A stretch of 64,000 bases of DNA, taken from positions 22,310 through 86,309 of the forward strand of contig JAOFOL010000003.1 in the NCBI GenBank assembly GCA_028042835.1, written 5' to 3'. The position numbers and the translations under genes are program-made. This document shows, piece after piece, positions 27,968 to 38,279 of this stretch. Each line of letters opens with the position of its first letter. The first letter of the stretch is position 1. The stretch is from Opitutales bacterium. Its GTDB lineage: Bacteria; Verrucomicrobiota; Verrucomicrobiia; Opitutales; Seribacteraceae. The notes below the pieces were generated by a model. That model did no database searches and was not told the origin of the DNA. It saw only the letters and a list, made by a program, of their open reading frames with translations.

Positions 27968-29242
27968 TTACTCGACCTCCAGAATTTCATTCCAATCAGT
28001 CGTGTAGCGGGGCGTGCGCATCTCCCGGCGCATCCGCCATTGTTTTCCAATCCCCTGCCCTCCCCAAAAAGCACCTCCTGCTCCATAGCGACTGGCGGCT
28101 TCCTCCACCGCATTAACAAATTCACTACGACGGGAACTGCCATGTTCTTCAAATAATAACCCCTGTCGAAAAGAAGAGGATACTAAATCTAAAAGAATAA
28201 CCCCGGCCTTTTTGTAGGCATAACCGGGGCGGAACATACTCCGAAGTAAACGCTTCGCATTCTGAACAATCCGAATGGGATCATCAGTGGGCTCATCCAA
28301 TGTCAATGTCCGGGAATTTGCATACTGAGGCTGATCTTCACGAAAACGGTTAGTCATGATAAAAACTTGCAATCCAGAAACCAGGGATCCCTCAGAACGA
28401 ACCTTTCGGGTAGCCCGGATAGCATAATTGGCAACCGCTTCCTCCAGTTCCTCCAAGTCTATGACTGGTTTTCCAAACGAGCGGGAACAACAGGTATTTT
28501 TACGGGGAGGAGCCACTTCCTCAAGTTCCAGGCACGAAACACCGGCAAGTTCGCGTTGTGTTCGCTCCAGGGTAACTCCCCCAATTGCCCGAATTGAGGC
28601 TGAGGGTACACGGGCGAAATCCCAGGCATTCAATACCCCAATCCTGCGTAACCGGACACTGAGGCGGCGACCGACACCCCAAACATCTTCAATGGTAAGG
28701 CTTCGTAAGATCTTTTCATCACCACAATGAATCATACTGCACCCCGTTCCCTTTTTTTTCGCTAAACGATTGGCTGCTTTAGCCAAAGTTTTTGTCGACC
28801 CAAGGCCAATAGAAATTGGAATACCCGTCCATTTTTTGACCTGATCACGTATTCGAATACTTATATCCAAAGGATTCGTTACGCCTGTAAGATCAAGAAA
28901 GGATTCATCAATCGAATACACTTCCAATTCCGGGGCAAAACGGGCAAGTACAGAAACCACCCGCGATGACATATCCCCATAAAGCTCATAATTGGAGGAA
29001 AGCACCACCACTCCATTGCGTTCACAAAGATTTCGAATTTGGTGATACGGTGCTCCCATAGGAATCCCAATCGCCTTCGCTTCATTCGAGCGGGCCACTG
29101 CGCACCCGTCATTGTTGGATAATACAATTACCGGTCGTTTATCGAGGGACGGGCGAAAGACGCGTTCACAGGAAACATAAAAATTATTACAGTCAGCTAA
29201 AGCAATCAAAGAGAATGGACTACATTGGTAACCACTCCCCAT
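27968..29242 (-). CDS. umuC: DNA polymerase V subunit UmuC (Y-family polymerase)
   Basis: 424 aa; [47 protein letters not shown]...[10 protein letters not shown]. Confidence 0.95.
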   Translation of the reverse strand: MGSGYQCSPFSLIALADCNNFYVSCERVFRPSLDKRPVIVLSNNDGCAVARSNEAKAIGIPMGAPYHQIRNLCERNGVVVLSSNYELYGDMSSRVVSVLARFAPELEVYSIDESFLDLTGVTNPLDISIRIRDQVKKWTGIPISIGLGSTKTLAKAANRLAKKKGTGCSMIHCGDEKILRSLTIEDVWGVGRRLSVRLRRIGVLNAWDFARVPSASIRAIGGVTLERTQRELAGVSCLELEEVAPPRKNTCCSRSFGKPVIDLEELEEAVANYAIRATRKVRSEGSLVSGLQVFIMTNRFREDQPQYANSRTLTLDEPTDDPIRIVQNAKRLLRSMFRPGYAYKKAGVILLDLVSSSFRQGLLFEEHGSSRRSEFVNAVEEAASRYGAGGAFWGGQGIGKQWRMRREMRTPRYTTDWNEILEVE

Positions 29243-29724
29243 AAATGGGTATCATCCTGCTCTTGAAAATCGATGGGGGGATAGTCGGGGTTTTCAGGCA
29301 TAAGCCAGGTTCTGCCCTTGGATCGACGGAACCGCTTGACTGTAAGCTCTCCATTAATCGAGACGATAACGACCTTGCCATTGATCGCTTCAAGACTACG
29401 GTCCACCACCAATAAATCGCCATCATGGATACCGGCTCCAATCATCGAGTCTCCACGGGCCCGCACGAAAAAAGTAGCAGTGGGTTCACGAACGAGATGA
29501 GTATTTAAATCCAAGACCCCTTCCGCATAATCATCTGCTGGCGAGGGGAAACCGGCGGGCACTGCGTGACCGTAAATAGGCACAGCATCTTCTCGTTCCC
29601 TCACAAAACGGAGTACTCGATCAATCTTACTGACAGGTATACGCACAGGTTTGGTGGGTTCACCATAATAATTGGTTCCTTGAGGGCGCCCTGCACCGGT
29701 TCTTTTTCCTCCACGAGTCGTCAT
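29206..29724 (-). CDS. umuD: UmuD-like S24 autoprotease with basic N-terminal extension
   Basis: 172 aa; [60 protein letters not shown]-term [35 protein letters not shown]. Confidence 0.93.
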   Translation of the reverse strand: MTTRGGKRTGAGRPQGTNYYGEPTKPVRIPVSKIDRVLRFVREREDAVPIYGHAVPAGFPSPADDYAEGVLDLNTHLVREPTATFFVRARGDSMIGAGIHDGDLLVVDRSLEAINGKVVIVSINGELTVKRFRRSKGRTWLMPENPDYPPIDFQEQDDTHLWGVVTNVVHSL

Positions 29725-29728
29725 AAAA

Positions 29729-29753
29729 TTTGAATAATGTTACAATATTCAAA
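29729..29753. promoter_or_regulatory. Candidate operator: 25-bp near-perfect palindrome in front of umuDC
   Basis: tttgaataatgttacaatattcaaa: 8-bp perfect outer arms (tttgaata/tattcaaa) plus tgt/aca core; one mismatched pair across 12. Confidence 0.6.
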
Positions 29754-29815
29754 AAAAGCAAGTAAACGATCTGTAAAAACTTGATCTAAAGGAAGAACTT
29801 CTACGATCTATACTT

Positions 29816-30529
29816 GTGGAACTTATAAGCAAATCAAATTCTATCAATCATCTAATCATTGGCGCATCCCGTGGAATCGGGCGGGCACTGGTGGATATAT
29901 CAATAGAAGCAGGTAATCAAGTGTACGCTCTTTCCAGGAGTGCCCCCGAAAATGAAAGGGAAGGATGCAAATGGATCACTGCCGATGCGACGCAGCCAGA
30001 TACCTACATGGATTCCCTTCCTGAAAAAATCAACGCTCTCACATTTTGCCCTGGCAAAGTAATCCTTGGCCCAATCAAGCGACTGAAAGCTGAACAGATG
30101 TTGCAGGCTTATCAAACCAGCGTGTTGGATGCATTTACAGTTATACAATCTTTATTGCCCAGACTGGAAGGTTCCATCGCATTACTTTCATCGGTAGCAG
30201 CCAGAACCGGGCTCCCCAATCATTGTGCGATTTCTGCAGCCAAGTCGGCTTTGGAAGGCTTTGCTATTGCCTTGGCAGCTGATTTAGCACCGAAAGTTAG
30301 GGTAAATGTAGTGGCCCCCACTCTTACCCCCACAGAAATGGGTACCGCGATGGTGGGCGGAGAAAAAATGCTCCCCATGATCGAGCAGAGACATCCATTA
30401 AAGAGAATTCCTGCAGTTACTGAGATTGCATCCACCCTCGCCTTTCTCCATTCAGCAGCGGCCACATCCATAACCGGACAGGTATTGAAAGTGGATGGTG
30501 GTCTTTCACAGTTACGATTGAATTCATGA
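29816..30529 (+). CDS. SDR family oxidoreductase
   Basis: 237 aa; HLIIGASRGIGRALVD, SAAKSALEGFAIALAADLAPKVRVNVVAPTLTPTEMG, GQVLKVDGGLS. Confidence 0.93.
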   Translation: MELISKSNSINHLIIGASRGIGRALVDISIEAGNQVYALSRSAPENEREGCKWITADATQPDTYMDSLPEKINALTFCPGKVILGPIKRLKAEQMLQAYQTSVLDAFTVIQSLLPRLEGSIALLSSVAARTGLPNHCAISAAKSALEGFAIALAADLAPKVRVNVVAPTLTPTEMGTAMVGGEKMLPMIEQRHPLKRIPAVTEIASTLAFLHSAAATSITGQVLKVDGGLSQLRLNS

Positions 30530-31977
30530 TTGCGGAAGTTTCCTCCTCCGCTCCCGTTCTTGTCTGGTTTAGAAAAGATTTGCGCTTACGGGATAATCCA
30601 TCCCTAAACGCCGCTCTTACTGCTAAGCGTAAGATCATCCCTGTATATATATGGGATGAGGAAGAAGGCGGGCAATGGAGCCCCGGAGCAGCGGCTCGCT
30701 GGTGGCTACACCATGCGTTGGAAAGCCTGGGGAAAGAAATCAGTAATTTAGGGGGTGAGCTTATTCTAGCCAAAGGAAAGGCAGCCGATTTAATTTCTCA
30801 AATCGCTCAAGATCATGGAGCAGATCAAGTTCTTTACGGCAGGGCTTACGACCCTCCCGGATTGGCCACACAGGAAAAAGTGGAAGAGACTCTTGATCAA
30901 GCCGGGATCGATACAGCCTCTTTTAACGCCTCCCTTTTGCAGGAGCCATGGGAAACCAAAAATGGATCAGGAAAACCCTTCCAAGTATTTACTCCTTATT
31001 GGCGGAAATCCCGTTCAATTATTTACCGTGAACCGTCTGAATACGAGATAACAGAGCTGTCGTTTCATAATTCGCCTACTTCTAGAAATTCACTTAATCA
31101 ACTTGATCTACTCCCGGATCACTCCTGGCATGAAAAGCTTACGGAACACTGGGTAGTCACAGAATCCGCAGCCCATGAGCAACTTGAAAGAACGGTCAAC
31201 GAAGTAACTCATTCCTATGCTACACGCAGGAATCATCCATCTGTCAATGGCACCTCCCGCCTGTCACCCTACCTTGCCTGGGGTTTAATTAGTCCCCGAC
31301 AAATCTGCCAGAATGTCCTTCAGGCTGAAAACGAAGGAAGCCACCGTGGAGAGAACAAATTTCTGGTCGAAATCGGATGGCGTGAATTTTCCTACCACCT
31401 ACTCTATCACTTCCCATCGATTCCAGACCAACCTCTACGGCCCAAATACGCGGCATTTCCTTGGCTCGATGACAAGGAAAACCTCAAACGCTGGCAATTT
31501 GGAAACACGGGCTACCCTATGGTCGATGCCGGTATGAGGCAACTCTATGAAACCGGTTGGATGCATAACCGGGTGCGCATGGTGGTGGCATCGTTCTTAG
31601 TCAAACATCTGCTTATTTCTTGGACGGAGGGTGCCCGATGGTTTTGGGATACTCTGGTCGATGCTGATCTGGCAAGTAATACTCAGGGATGGCAATGGGC
31701 TGCCGGTTGCGGGGCGGATGCGGCCCCCTATTTTAGAATTTTCAACCCAATCACCCAAGGGGAAAAATTCGATACCCGCGGACTTTATGCCAAACGCTGG
31801 ATTCCATCTCTCGAAAAACTTCCATCCAAATGGATATTCCGTCCTTGGGAAGCCCCTGCTACCATACTCGAAGAAAATGGTGTAGATTTAGGAAGCAACT
31901 ATCCGGAACCATGTGTTGACCACGCAGAAGGTCGAGCCCGTGCTCTCGCTGCCCTTGCCACCCTTAAGACACCGTAA
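30526..31977 (+). CDS. phrB: Deoxyribodipyrimidine photolyase (CPD photolyase family)
   Basis: 483 aa; LVWFRKDLRLRDNPSLNAAL...RLSPYLAWGLISPRQI...EIGWREFSYHLLYHFP...MRQLYETGWMHNRVRMVVASFLVKHLLI. Confidence 0.93.
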   Translation: MIAEVSSSAPVLVWFRKDLRLRDNPSLNAALTAKRKIIPVYIWDEEEGGQWSPGAAARWWLHHALESLGKEISNLGGELILAKGKAADLISQIAQDHGADQVLYGRAYDPPGLATQEKVEETLDQAGIDTASFNASLLQEPWETKNGSGKPFQVFTPYWRKSRSIIYREPSEYEITELSFHNSPTSRNSLNQLDLLPDHSWHEKLTEHWVVTESAAHEQLERTVNEVTHSYATRRNHPSVNGTSRLSPYLAWGLISPRQICQNVLQAENEGSHRGENKFLVEIGWREFSYHLLYHFPSIPDQPLRPKYAAFPWLDDKENLKRWQFGNTGYPMVDAGMRQLYETGWMHNRVRMVVASFLVKHLLISWTEGARWFWDTLVDADLASNTQGWQWAAGCGADAAPYFRIFNPITQGEKFDTRGLYAKRWIPSLEKLPSKWIFRPWEAPATILEENGVDLGSNYPEPCVDHAEGRARALAALATLKTP

Positions 31978-32024
31978 GTGAGAGGCTTTCTCCACACTCC
32001 ACCTTCACTCTTTTCCATTCCATC

Positions 32025-33611
32025 ATGAAAACCGCAGTCTTATGGTTTCGGAAATGTCTTCGTTTAGACGATAACCCATCCCTCGTTCAGGCATGTGAAG
32101 ACAGCAATGTGGATTCCATTCTGCCAATTTTTATTTTGGACCCGGGAATTGTTGGTGAAGGCTTTGAAAAATATGGAAAAAACCGCTTACGATTTTTACT
32201 TGAAAACCTTGAAGATCTTGATCAGCAATTACAGGCTAAAGTATCCAATCCTCTGCATATCTTTCATGGTTCCCCATCCAACGCAGTTGTCGGTTTACAA
32301 AATTATTTAAAAGACAGGATGTATTCCTTTCATTCTGAATACTGCTCTGAACCTCATGGAAGATCGATATCCCAAAGTATACAGGATACCCTTTCAATAG
32401 ATAAAGATATACCCTGTCACTTTCACCCTGCTTCCCATACCATCCTGGATTTGGAAAAAACAATCTCTGTGGACGGATTTAAAAATCCAAAATCGATGAA
32501 GGATATTCAGAAGATTTTTTCCTCAACATTCTCTATTGATCAGGATGGTTTTTTTCAGATTCCGGAGATTTCACCGGAACCAAAAGTTTTAAAACCGCCT
32601 CCGAGTGATTTTAATTTCCAATCCTGTGCCCAACTCTTCAAAGGAGACCTGCACACCTGTTCTTCCCTACGAATCAAATTTTCAAAACTTAAATTTTTAG
32701 ATACGACTGATGAGAACTGCTATTTCAAAGGCGGAGAAAGCATAGCTCGGGAGCGCTTAAAAGAAAAAGTTTCCACCCGTCATGATTATGTAAACACATT
32801 CAAAAAACCAAAAACATCTTCAACGAACATACCCTCTAATCCCCGCGAACCGAGTACCACGGGTCTTTCTCCTTACATAACAATTGGTTCATTATCAGTC
32901 CGCCGACTGTGGAAAGAAGTTGAAAAAGCAAATCGGACGGGTCCCCATAGTACCCCACCCGAATCCTTACACGGACAACTACTTTTCCGTGAAATGTTTT
33001 ATCTCCTTTCGCGATCCGTAGAAAATTGGGATCAGGATCAGAACAATTCTATGTGTAAGGAAATCAAGTGGGGAGAACACGATGATATAAAGATGACTGC
33101 ATGGGAAGATGGTAAGACTGGATTCCCGTTAATTGATGCCCTGATGAGACAGTTGAAATCCACCGGTTGGATGCACCATCTTGGCAGGCATGCGGTTTCC
33201 TGTTTCCTCACCCGCGGACAACTTTGGCAGCATTGGAAAAGTGGGCGTGATATATTTGACCACAAACTACTCGACAGTGACTGGGCTTTAAATAATGCGA
33301 ATTGGCTTTGGCTATCTGGCGTGGCTCCATTTTCCATGCCCTATTTTCGTTTATATAATCCCTGTCCGGATGGAAAATCCAGCCTCAATGTAGATGCAGA
33401 AACCGCAGGTTTCATTAGGCACTGGGTCCCGGAATTAGAAAATTTTCCTGTCAAATATATCTACGAACCCCATCTTGCTCCCCTTGGTATTCAGGAATCG
33501 GCAGGATGTATAATTGGAAAAGATTATCCTCTACCCATAGTTAACCGTAAGGAAGTGGCCAAAGAAAACCTCGCCAGTTTCAAAACCAGTTTAGCCCAGC
33601 TATCTGCTTAG
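32025..33611 (+). CDS. Cryptochrome/photolyase family protein resembling the animal CRY/(6-4) photolyase clade
   Basis: 528 aa; AVLWFRKCLRLDDNPSL; GLSPYITIGSLSVRRLW; LHGQLLFREMFYLLSR; TGWMHHLGRHAVSCFLTRGQLWQHWKSGRDIFDHKLLDSDWALNNANWLWLSG; NFPVKYIYEPHLAPLGIQESAGCIIGKDYPLPIVNRKE. Confidence 0.85.
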   Translation: MKTAVLWFRKCLRLDDNPSLVQACEDSNVDSILPIFILDPGIVGEGFEKYGKNRLRFLLENLEDLDQQLQAKVSNPLHIFHGSPSNAVVGLQNYLKDRMYSFHSEYCSEPHGRSISQSIQDTLSIDKDIPCHFHPASHTILDLEKTISVDGFKNPKSMKDIQKIFSSTFSIDQDGFFQIPEISPEPKVLKPPPSDFNFQSCAQLFKGDLHTCSSLRIKFSKLKFLDTTDENCYFKGGESIARERLKEKVSTRHDYVNTFKKPKTSSTNIPSNPREPSTTGLSPYITIGSLSVRRLWKEVEKANRTGPHSTPPESLHGQLLFREMFYLLSRSVENWDQDQNNSMCKEIKWGEHDDIKMTAWEDGKTGFPLIDALMRQLKSTGWMHHLGRHAVSCFLTRGQLWQHWKSGRDIFDHKLLDSDWALNNANWLWLSGVAPFSMPYFRLYNPCPDGKSSLNVDAETAGFIRHWVPELENFPVKYIYEPHLAPLGIQESAGCIIGKDYPLPIVNRKEVAKENLASFKTSLAQLSA

Positions 33612-35311
33612 AAAAGAAGGAGGTTCCCTGCGGAGTCAATTTTAGTTCCGTCACCTAGTTTCCCTTTCTCATTCATTCCGGCAAATCCCCGAATGGTAGA
33701 AAGATGATCCGCGTCCTCGATTTTTTTATCATTTCGCCAGCGGTGAATTCTAGGAAAGCGTAATGCAACTCCTGATTTGTGCCGACCAGAAGCCTGTACT
33801 CCCTCAAATGCAATTTCAAAAACAAGTTTTGGTTTTACACTGCGGACAGGACCAAATTTTCCGGTTATATTTTTCCTTACGAACTTATCAACCTTTTCAA
33901 TTTCTTCATTGGTCAAACCGGAATAAGCTTTTGCCACAGTGACCAATTCTCCGGATTCATTCCATACAGCCAAGGAATAATCCGAATATAAATTGGCTCT
34001 TTTTCCGTGGCCAAGCTGGGCACTCACTACCACCATATCTGCCAAAAACGGATCTACTTTCCACTTATACCAAGCTCCCTTAATTCGCCCGCTTTCATAC
34101 TTTGAATTCTTTCTCTTAAGCATAAAACCCTCCACTCCACGCTCGCGTGACTCCTCCCTGCGTTTTCCCAAATCACTCCAGGTTTTTTCATTCACTTCCG
34201 GGGATATTCTCAGTGGCAAATGTTCCGGTAATCCCTGCATTAAAAATTCCAACTTCGCTCTTCTCTCCAGCATGGAGATTGATCTTAGATCCTCTCCATT
34301 CATTCGGAGTAAATCATAAGCTTGAAAACAAACGGGTTCTTTTTTCTGAATAGTGGAGCTAGGATTTTTTCGCCCCAACCTTTTTTGTAACCGCGAAAAA
34401 GAACGGAGACCTTCCCTTCCCCAGGCTAAAATTTCTCCATCCAGACATGTCCCCGCCGGAAGATAAGGAATGCATTCCAGTAATTCAGGGAACGATTCAG
34501 CAATTGACTCTTCTCCTCTCGACCAAAGCATCCCACCGCCGGCAGTCGTAGTCAATAGTTGGGCCCGTATGCCATCCCATTTCCATTCGACCTGCCAGTC
34601 AACCACTTCCCCCAGAGTCCCGGGATCTTCCTGTAAGGGAGAAGCCAGACAAAAAGGAAAAGGTTTCCCCCTGCCCTCATTCTCACCAACAGGGTTGAGG
34701 ATTTCCTGCATCGTTAAATCATCGCAAGTCCAATTCCCTGCAATCCTCTGAGAAATTACTGCGGGTTCTACATTTCCAACCCTTGCGAGAGCCTTACATA
34801 AATTACCTTTGGACACTCCCATTCGGAAACCACCTGTAAGTAATTTATGAAAAGGAAGCATTTCATCCGCAGAAAGATGATCCCAGGTTCTCTCAAGTAA
34901 TACTTTTCGTTCTTGCGTATCTTGACCTCGCAGGGGAAGTAAATATTTTCGAATTGTATCATTTAGTCCCAGGTTCGACTTTTTTGATTTGGAACCGGCA
35001 AGTAGAGAAATCGTTTCGGCGAGGTCTCCTACCCTGTCATGACATTCTTCGATTAACCAAACAGGCAAGTTTGCACGCGCGGCGATAAAGTTTCGCAGTT
35101 CACCAGTTTTAACTGCACCTTTTATTCGATTGCCCGATAAAAACCAGCATACCCAAATGGAGTCCTCTCCGGGTGCATCTTTAAAATATTGGACCAGACG
35201 ATCCAGACGATCATTTGTTTTGGTCAATGAATCGAGATCATGAAAAAGAGCCGCAAATTCTCTCATTCCTCCTCCTCTCCACGAATACTTGCCCCGGACA
35301 AAATCGAACAA
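33608..35311 (-). CDS. ATP-dependent DNA ligase
   Basis: 567 aa; WQVEWKWDGIRAQLLTT active-site KxDGxR; EGFMLKRKNSKYESGRIKGAWYKWK. Confidence 0.93.
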   Translation of the reverse strand: MFDFVRGKYSWRGGGMREFAALFHDLDSLTKTNDRLDRLVQYFKDAPGEDSIWVCWFLSGNRIKGAVKTGELRNFIAARANLPVWLIEECHDRVGDLAETISLLAGSKSKKSNLGLNDTIRKYLLPLRGQDTQERKVLLERTWDHLSADEMLPFHKLLTGGFRMGVSKGNLCKALARVGNVEPAVISQRIAGNWTCDDLTMQEILNPVGENEGRGKPFPFCLASPLQEDPGTLGEVVDWQVEWKWDGIRAQLLTTTAGGGMLWSRGEESIAESFPELLECIPYLPAGTCLDGEILAWGREGLRSFSRLQKRLGRKNPSSTIQKKEPVCFQAYDLLRMNGEDLRSISMLERRAKLEFLMQGLPEHLPLRISPEVNEKTWSDLGKRREESRERGVEGFMLKRKNSKYESGRIKGAWYKWKVDPFLADMVVVSAQLGHGKRANLYSDYSLAVWNESGELVTVAKAYSGLTNEEIEKVDKFVRKNITGKFGPVRSVKPKLVFEIAFEGVQASGRHKSGVALRFPRIHRWRNDKKIEDADHLSTIRGFAGMNEKGKLGDGTKIDSAGNLLLF

Positions 35312-36261
35312 TTCATACCCTGCTCTCCCAAATATCGAGTCAACGCATCCCCATTGCCATGAGTTACTTTAATCTCCTCGGCTCCAGTTCCCTTGATTAC
35401 ATCAATCAGTCCATTCCAATCGGCATGATCAGAAAGAATAAACCCACGATCCAAGTTCCGCCTTCTACGGGCTCCCCGTATCGCCATCCATCCTGAAGCA
35501 AAACCTTTTCGAGCACTTCGAAACTTTCGGGTCCAGGTGGAATCTTCCACTGCCGGAGGTGCAATAATTATCGATCCATTAAAATCATATTCTTTACCCC
35601 GTTCGATTTTCATAACCTGAGGTAGTTTGATTCCTGCCTGCTCATAGTGCTCTAAAAAAGGATAAACCGCACTGTGTACATAAATGGATCCGATTTCTTT
35701 TCGTAAGCCTGCCAAAACCCTCTGTGCTTTTCCCAAAGAATAAGAAAATAAAAGGGAAGGTTTATCATCCTGCTTATTTTCAAGCCACCATTCATTGATT
35801 TGTTGATGAATCTTTTCTTCAGGTAACCATCGATAAACGGGCAGCCCAAAAGTACATTCCGTTATAAACCCATTACATTTTAGTAGTTCAAAAGGCTCAC
35901 AAGTCTGATCCTCCTGTGGTTTATAGTCGCCACTTACAACCCATACCCGACCATTTACTTCCACCCGAATTTGAGCAGAACCTAAAATATGACCAGCGGG
36001 ATGAAAAGATACCAAAGAATTTCCAATCTTAATTTTTTCCCCAAAAGGCAGACTTTCCACGACCGCATCTTTTCCAATACGAATTTTCAGCAGGCTCTTG
36101 CAGGTATCAGAGCAAAGATATGAGTTATGCCCGGGCCGGCCGTGATCGCTATGTGCATGAGTAATCAATGCCCGATCCACCTTTCCTCTCGGATCTATGT
36201 AAAAATCACCAGCAGGACAGAATATTCCTTCTCGCCTCAGCTCTAAAACTTCATTTTTCAA
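35263..36261 (-). CDS. Ligase-associated MBL-fold DNA exonuclease
   Basis: 332 aa; ALITHAHSDHGRPGHNSYLCS, SFHPAGHILGSAQIRVE, VVSGDYKP; overlaps the ligase gene. Confidence 0.9.
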   Translation of the reverse strand: MKNEVLELRREGIFCPAGDFYIDPRGKVDRALITHAHSDHGRPGHNSYLCSDTCKSLLKIRIGKDAVVESLPFGEKIKIGNSLVSFHPAGHILGSAQIRVEVNGRVWVVSGDYKPQEDQTCEPFELLKCNGFITECTFGLPVYRWLPEEKIHQQINEWWLENKQDDKPSLLFSYSLGKAQRVLAGLRKEIGSIYVHSAVYPFLEHYEQAGIKLPQVMKIERGKEYDFNGSIIIAPPAVEDSTWTRKFRSARKGFASGWMAIRGARRRRNLDRGFILSDHADWNGLIDVIKGTGAEEIKVTHGNGDALTRYLGEQGMNCSILSGASIRGEEEE

Positions 36262-36403
36262 TTATAAAAACCTGATTATTATATAGTTAAGAAAAAAACA
36301 TTCAAAATCTACTTTTACTGCAACTAATGAACCTTATAAATTTTATCTAATAAGTAACTATTAGGTGATCTTTAAAATACAACCCCTCGTTTTATTTACT
36401 GTT

Positions 36404-37348
36404 ATGACCAATCTTAATTCATCTTCTTCTACTGCAGGAAACAATTTAGATCCCATTGGTAGATTCATTTCTGATCGTTCACGCATGGCACCACCTACTA
36501 AGGAAGAGTGTGATGATTTATTCATCAAAATGTCAGAGGGTTCTGACGAAGCAAGAAAAGAACTCATTGAAAGACATGTCCGTCTAGTTGCTTCCATTGC
36601 ACTTAAATTTCGACAAACTTGTGTCCCAATGGAAGACATTATGGCAGAAGGCATTCATGGCTTAGTTGTGGCGATGGATAAGTTTGATCACACCCGTGGA
36701 ATCAAACTTAGCACTTACGCCGCATGGTGGATTCGTCAGCGTATCCAGCGTCTGATTGGTAAAATGTCAAGTGCTGTCGCTGTTCCCCATGATGTTTCAC
36801 AGGGAAAGAGGAAAGAAAACCTTGTCCGGACACAACTCCAAGTGGATCTTGGACGTAATCCTTCAGAAAATGAAGTTAATGATGTGCTTGGCAAAGATAG
36901 AAATCTTTCCAACCGTGTAAAATTTGCCCCTGGTAGCACTCTCTCTCTCGATGAACCATTGGGTGAAGATTCCAACCAAACTCTTGCCGATATGATGTCG
37001 GCTGAGGAAGAAGTAAAAAATTCCTACCGTGAAGACGGTTCACTTTCTGATGATATGTCAGTTGCCCTAAGCTTTTTGGGACAGCGTGAAAGAAAAGTTT
37101 TAGCTATGAGGTTTGGAATTGGACAGGATGATTCTATGAAACTGGATGAGATTGCCGATGTTCTTAATGTTTCCGGAGAAAGAGTCAGACAATTAGAAGC
37201 ACTTGGACTCAGGAAGTTAAGAGCAGTTCTCATGCAGAGTGGAAAACTTGACTTTAGACAACTAGATAAGCTTGTGGGAAAAGATTTACGTGGTAAAACC
37301 AAAATGAGTCCCCTTGAATTATCACTCATTGCGGACACTGCCGCGTAA
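36404..37348 (+). CDS. Sigma-70 family RNA polymerase sigma factor (group 2-like)
   Basis: RHVRLVASIALKFRQTCVPMEDIMAEGIHGLVVAMDKFDHTRGIKLSTYAAWWIRQRIQR; region 4 LDEIADVLNVSGERVRQLEALGLRKLR. ATG at 36404 in frame with listed ORF 36365. Confidence 0.92.
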   Translation: MTNLNSSSSTAGNNLDPIGRFISDRSRMAPPTKEECDDLFIKMSEGSDEARKELIERHVRLVASIALKFRQTCVPMEDIMAEGIHGLVVAMDKFDHTRGIKLSTYAAWWIRQRIQRLIGKMSSAVAVPHDVSQGKRKENLVRTQLQVDLGRNPSENEVNDVLGKDRNLSNRVKFAPGSTLSLDEPLGEDSNQTLADMMSAEEEVKNSYREDGSLSDDMSVALSFLGQRERKVLAMRFGIGQDDSMKLDEIADVLNVSGERVRQLEALGLRKLRAVLMQSGKLDFRQLDKLVGKDLRGKTKMSPLELSLIADTAA

Positions 37349-38263
37349 ATGTCATTTTCTATATCTAAGTGGGTTTGCCCACCTCCTGAGACATTCTCAG
37401 AGCCTGCCACTTCGGGTGCAAAAGTGGAGTGGTTTCGTTGTGTTCCTTATATTATCATTCACGGATTGGTTCTACTGGCCTTTTTTCATCCGTTTGTATG
37501 GCCCTGTTTGATTCTTTGCCTTGCATCATACTCAATCAGGATGTTTGCGATCACTGCCTTCTATCATCGATATTTCTCTCATCGGGCATTCAAAACAAGT
37601 CGTGCTTTCCAATTTATCGGCGGCTTTATCGGATGTGCTTCCGCACAAAGGGGTCCCTTGTGGTGGGCGGCTCATCACCGCCGTCATCACCGCCATTCAG
37701 ACACGGACAAAGACATGCACTCACCCAAAACAAATAGTTTGTTTTGGAGTCACACCCTTTGGTTTATGACAGATTATGCAGTCCCCACATTTTTAAAAGA
37801 AATACCAGACTGGGTCAAATTTCCGGAACTTCGTTTCATAAATCGTTATGATTGGATTCCTGTCGTTATTTGGGGTGGTTTTTCCTATCTTCTCGGAGAA
37901 TGGGCATGGTTTAGCACAGTTACCGGGATGACCGGAATGATGACTTTTATCTGGGGATTTATAGTTCCCACTATCATTTTGTATCACGCTACATTCGCGG
38001 TCAATTCCCTCACACATCTTTGGGGTAAAAAACGCTTCGATACCGGGGATGAAAGCAGGAACAATTCTTGGGTTGCCCTATTTACTTTCGGCGAAGGTTG
38101 GCACAACAATCATCATTTTTTTCCGGGATCTGCCCGACAGGGATTTTTTAGGGGTGAACTAGATATCACATATATCTGTCTCCGTTTACTTTCAATTTTC
38201 GGTTTAGTCCGTGATCTTAGACCAGTCCCTGATTGGGTTAAAAAGAAGGCTTTAGACCAATAG
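37349..38263 (+). CDS. Acyl-CoA/fatty acid desaturase
   Basis: 304 aa; His boxes HRYFSHR, HRRHHRHSDTDKDMHSP, HNNHH. Confidence 0.93.
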   Translation: MSFSISKWVCPPPETFSEPATSGAKVEWFRCVPYIIIHGLVLLAFFHPFVWPCLILCLASYSIRMFAITAFYHRYFSHRAFKTSRAFQFIGGFIGCASAQRGPLWWAAHHRRHHRHSDTDKDMHSPKTNSLFWSHTLWFMTDYAVPTFLKEIPDWVKFPELRFINRYDWIPVVIWGGFSYLLGEWAWFSTVTGMTGMMTFIWGFIVPTIILYHATFAVNSLTHLWGKKRFDTGDESRNNSWVALFTFGEGWHNNHHFFPGSARQGFFRGELDITYICLRLLSIFGLVRDLRPVPDWVKKKALDQ

Positions 38264-38279
38264 CCTATCCATCCTCAGG

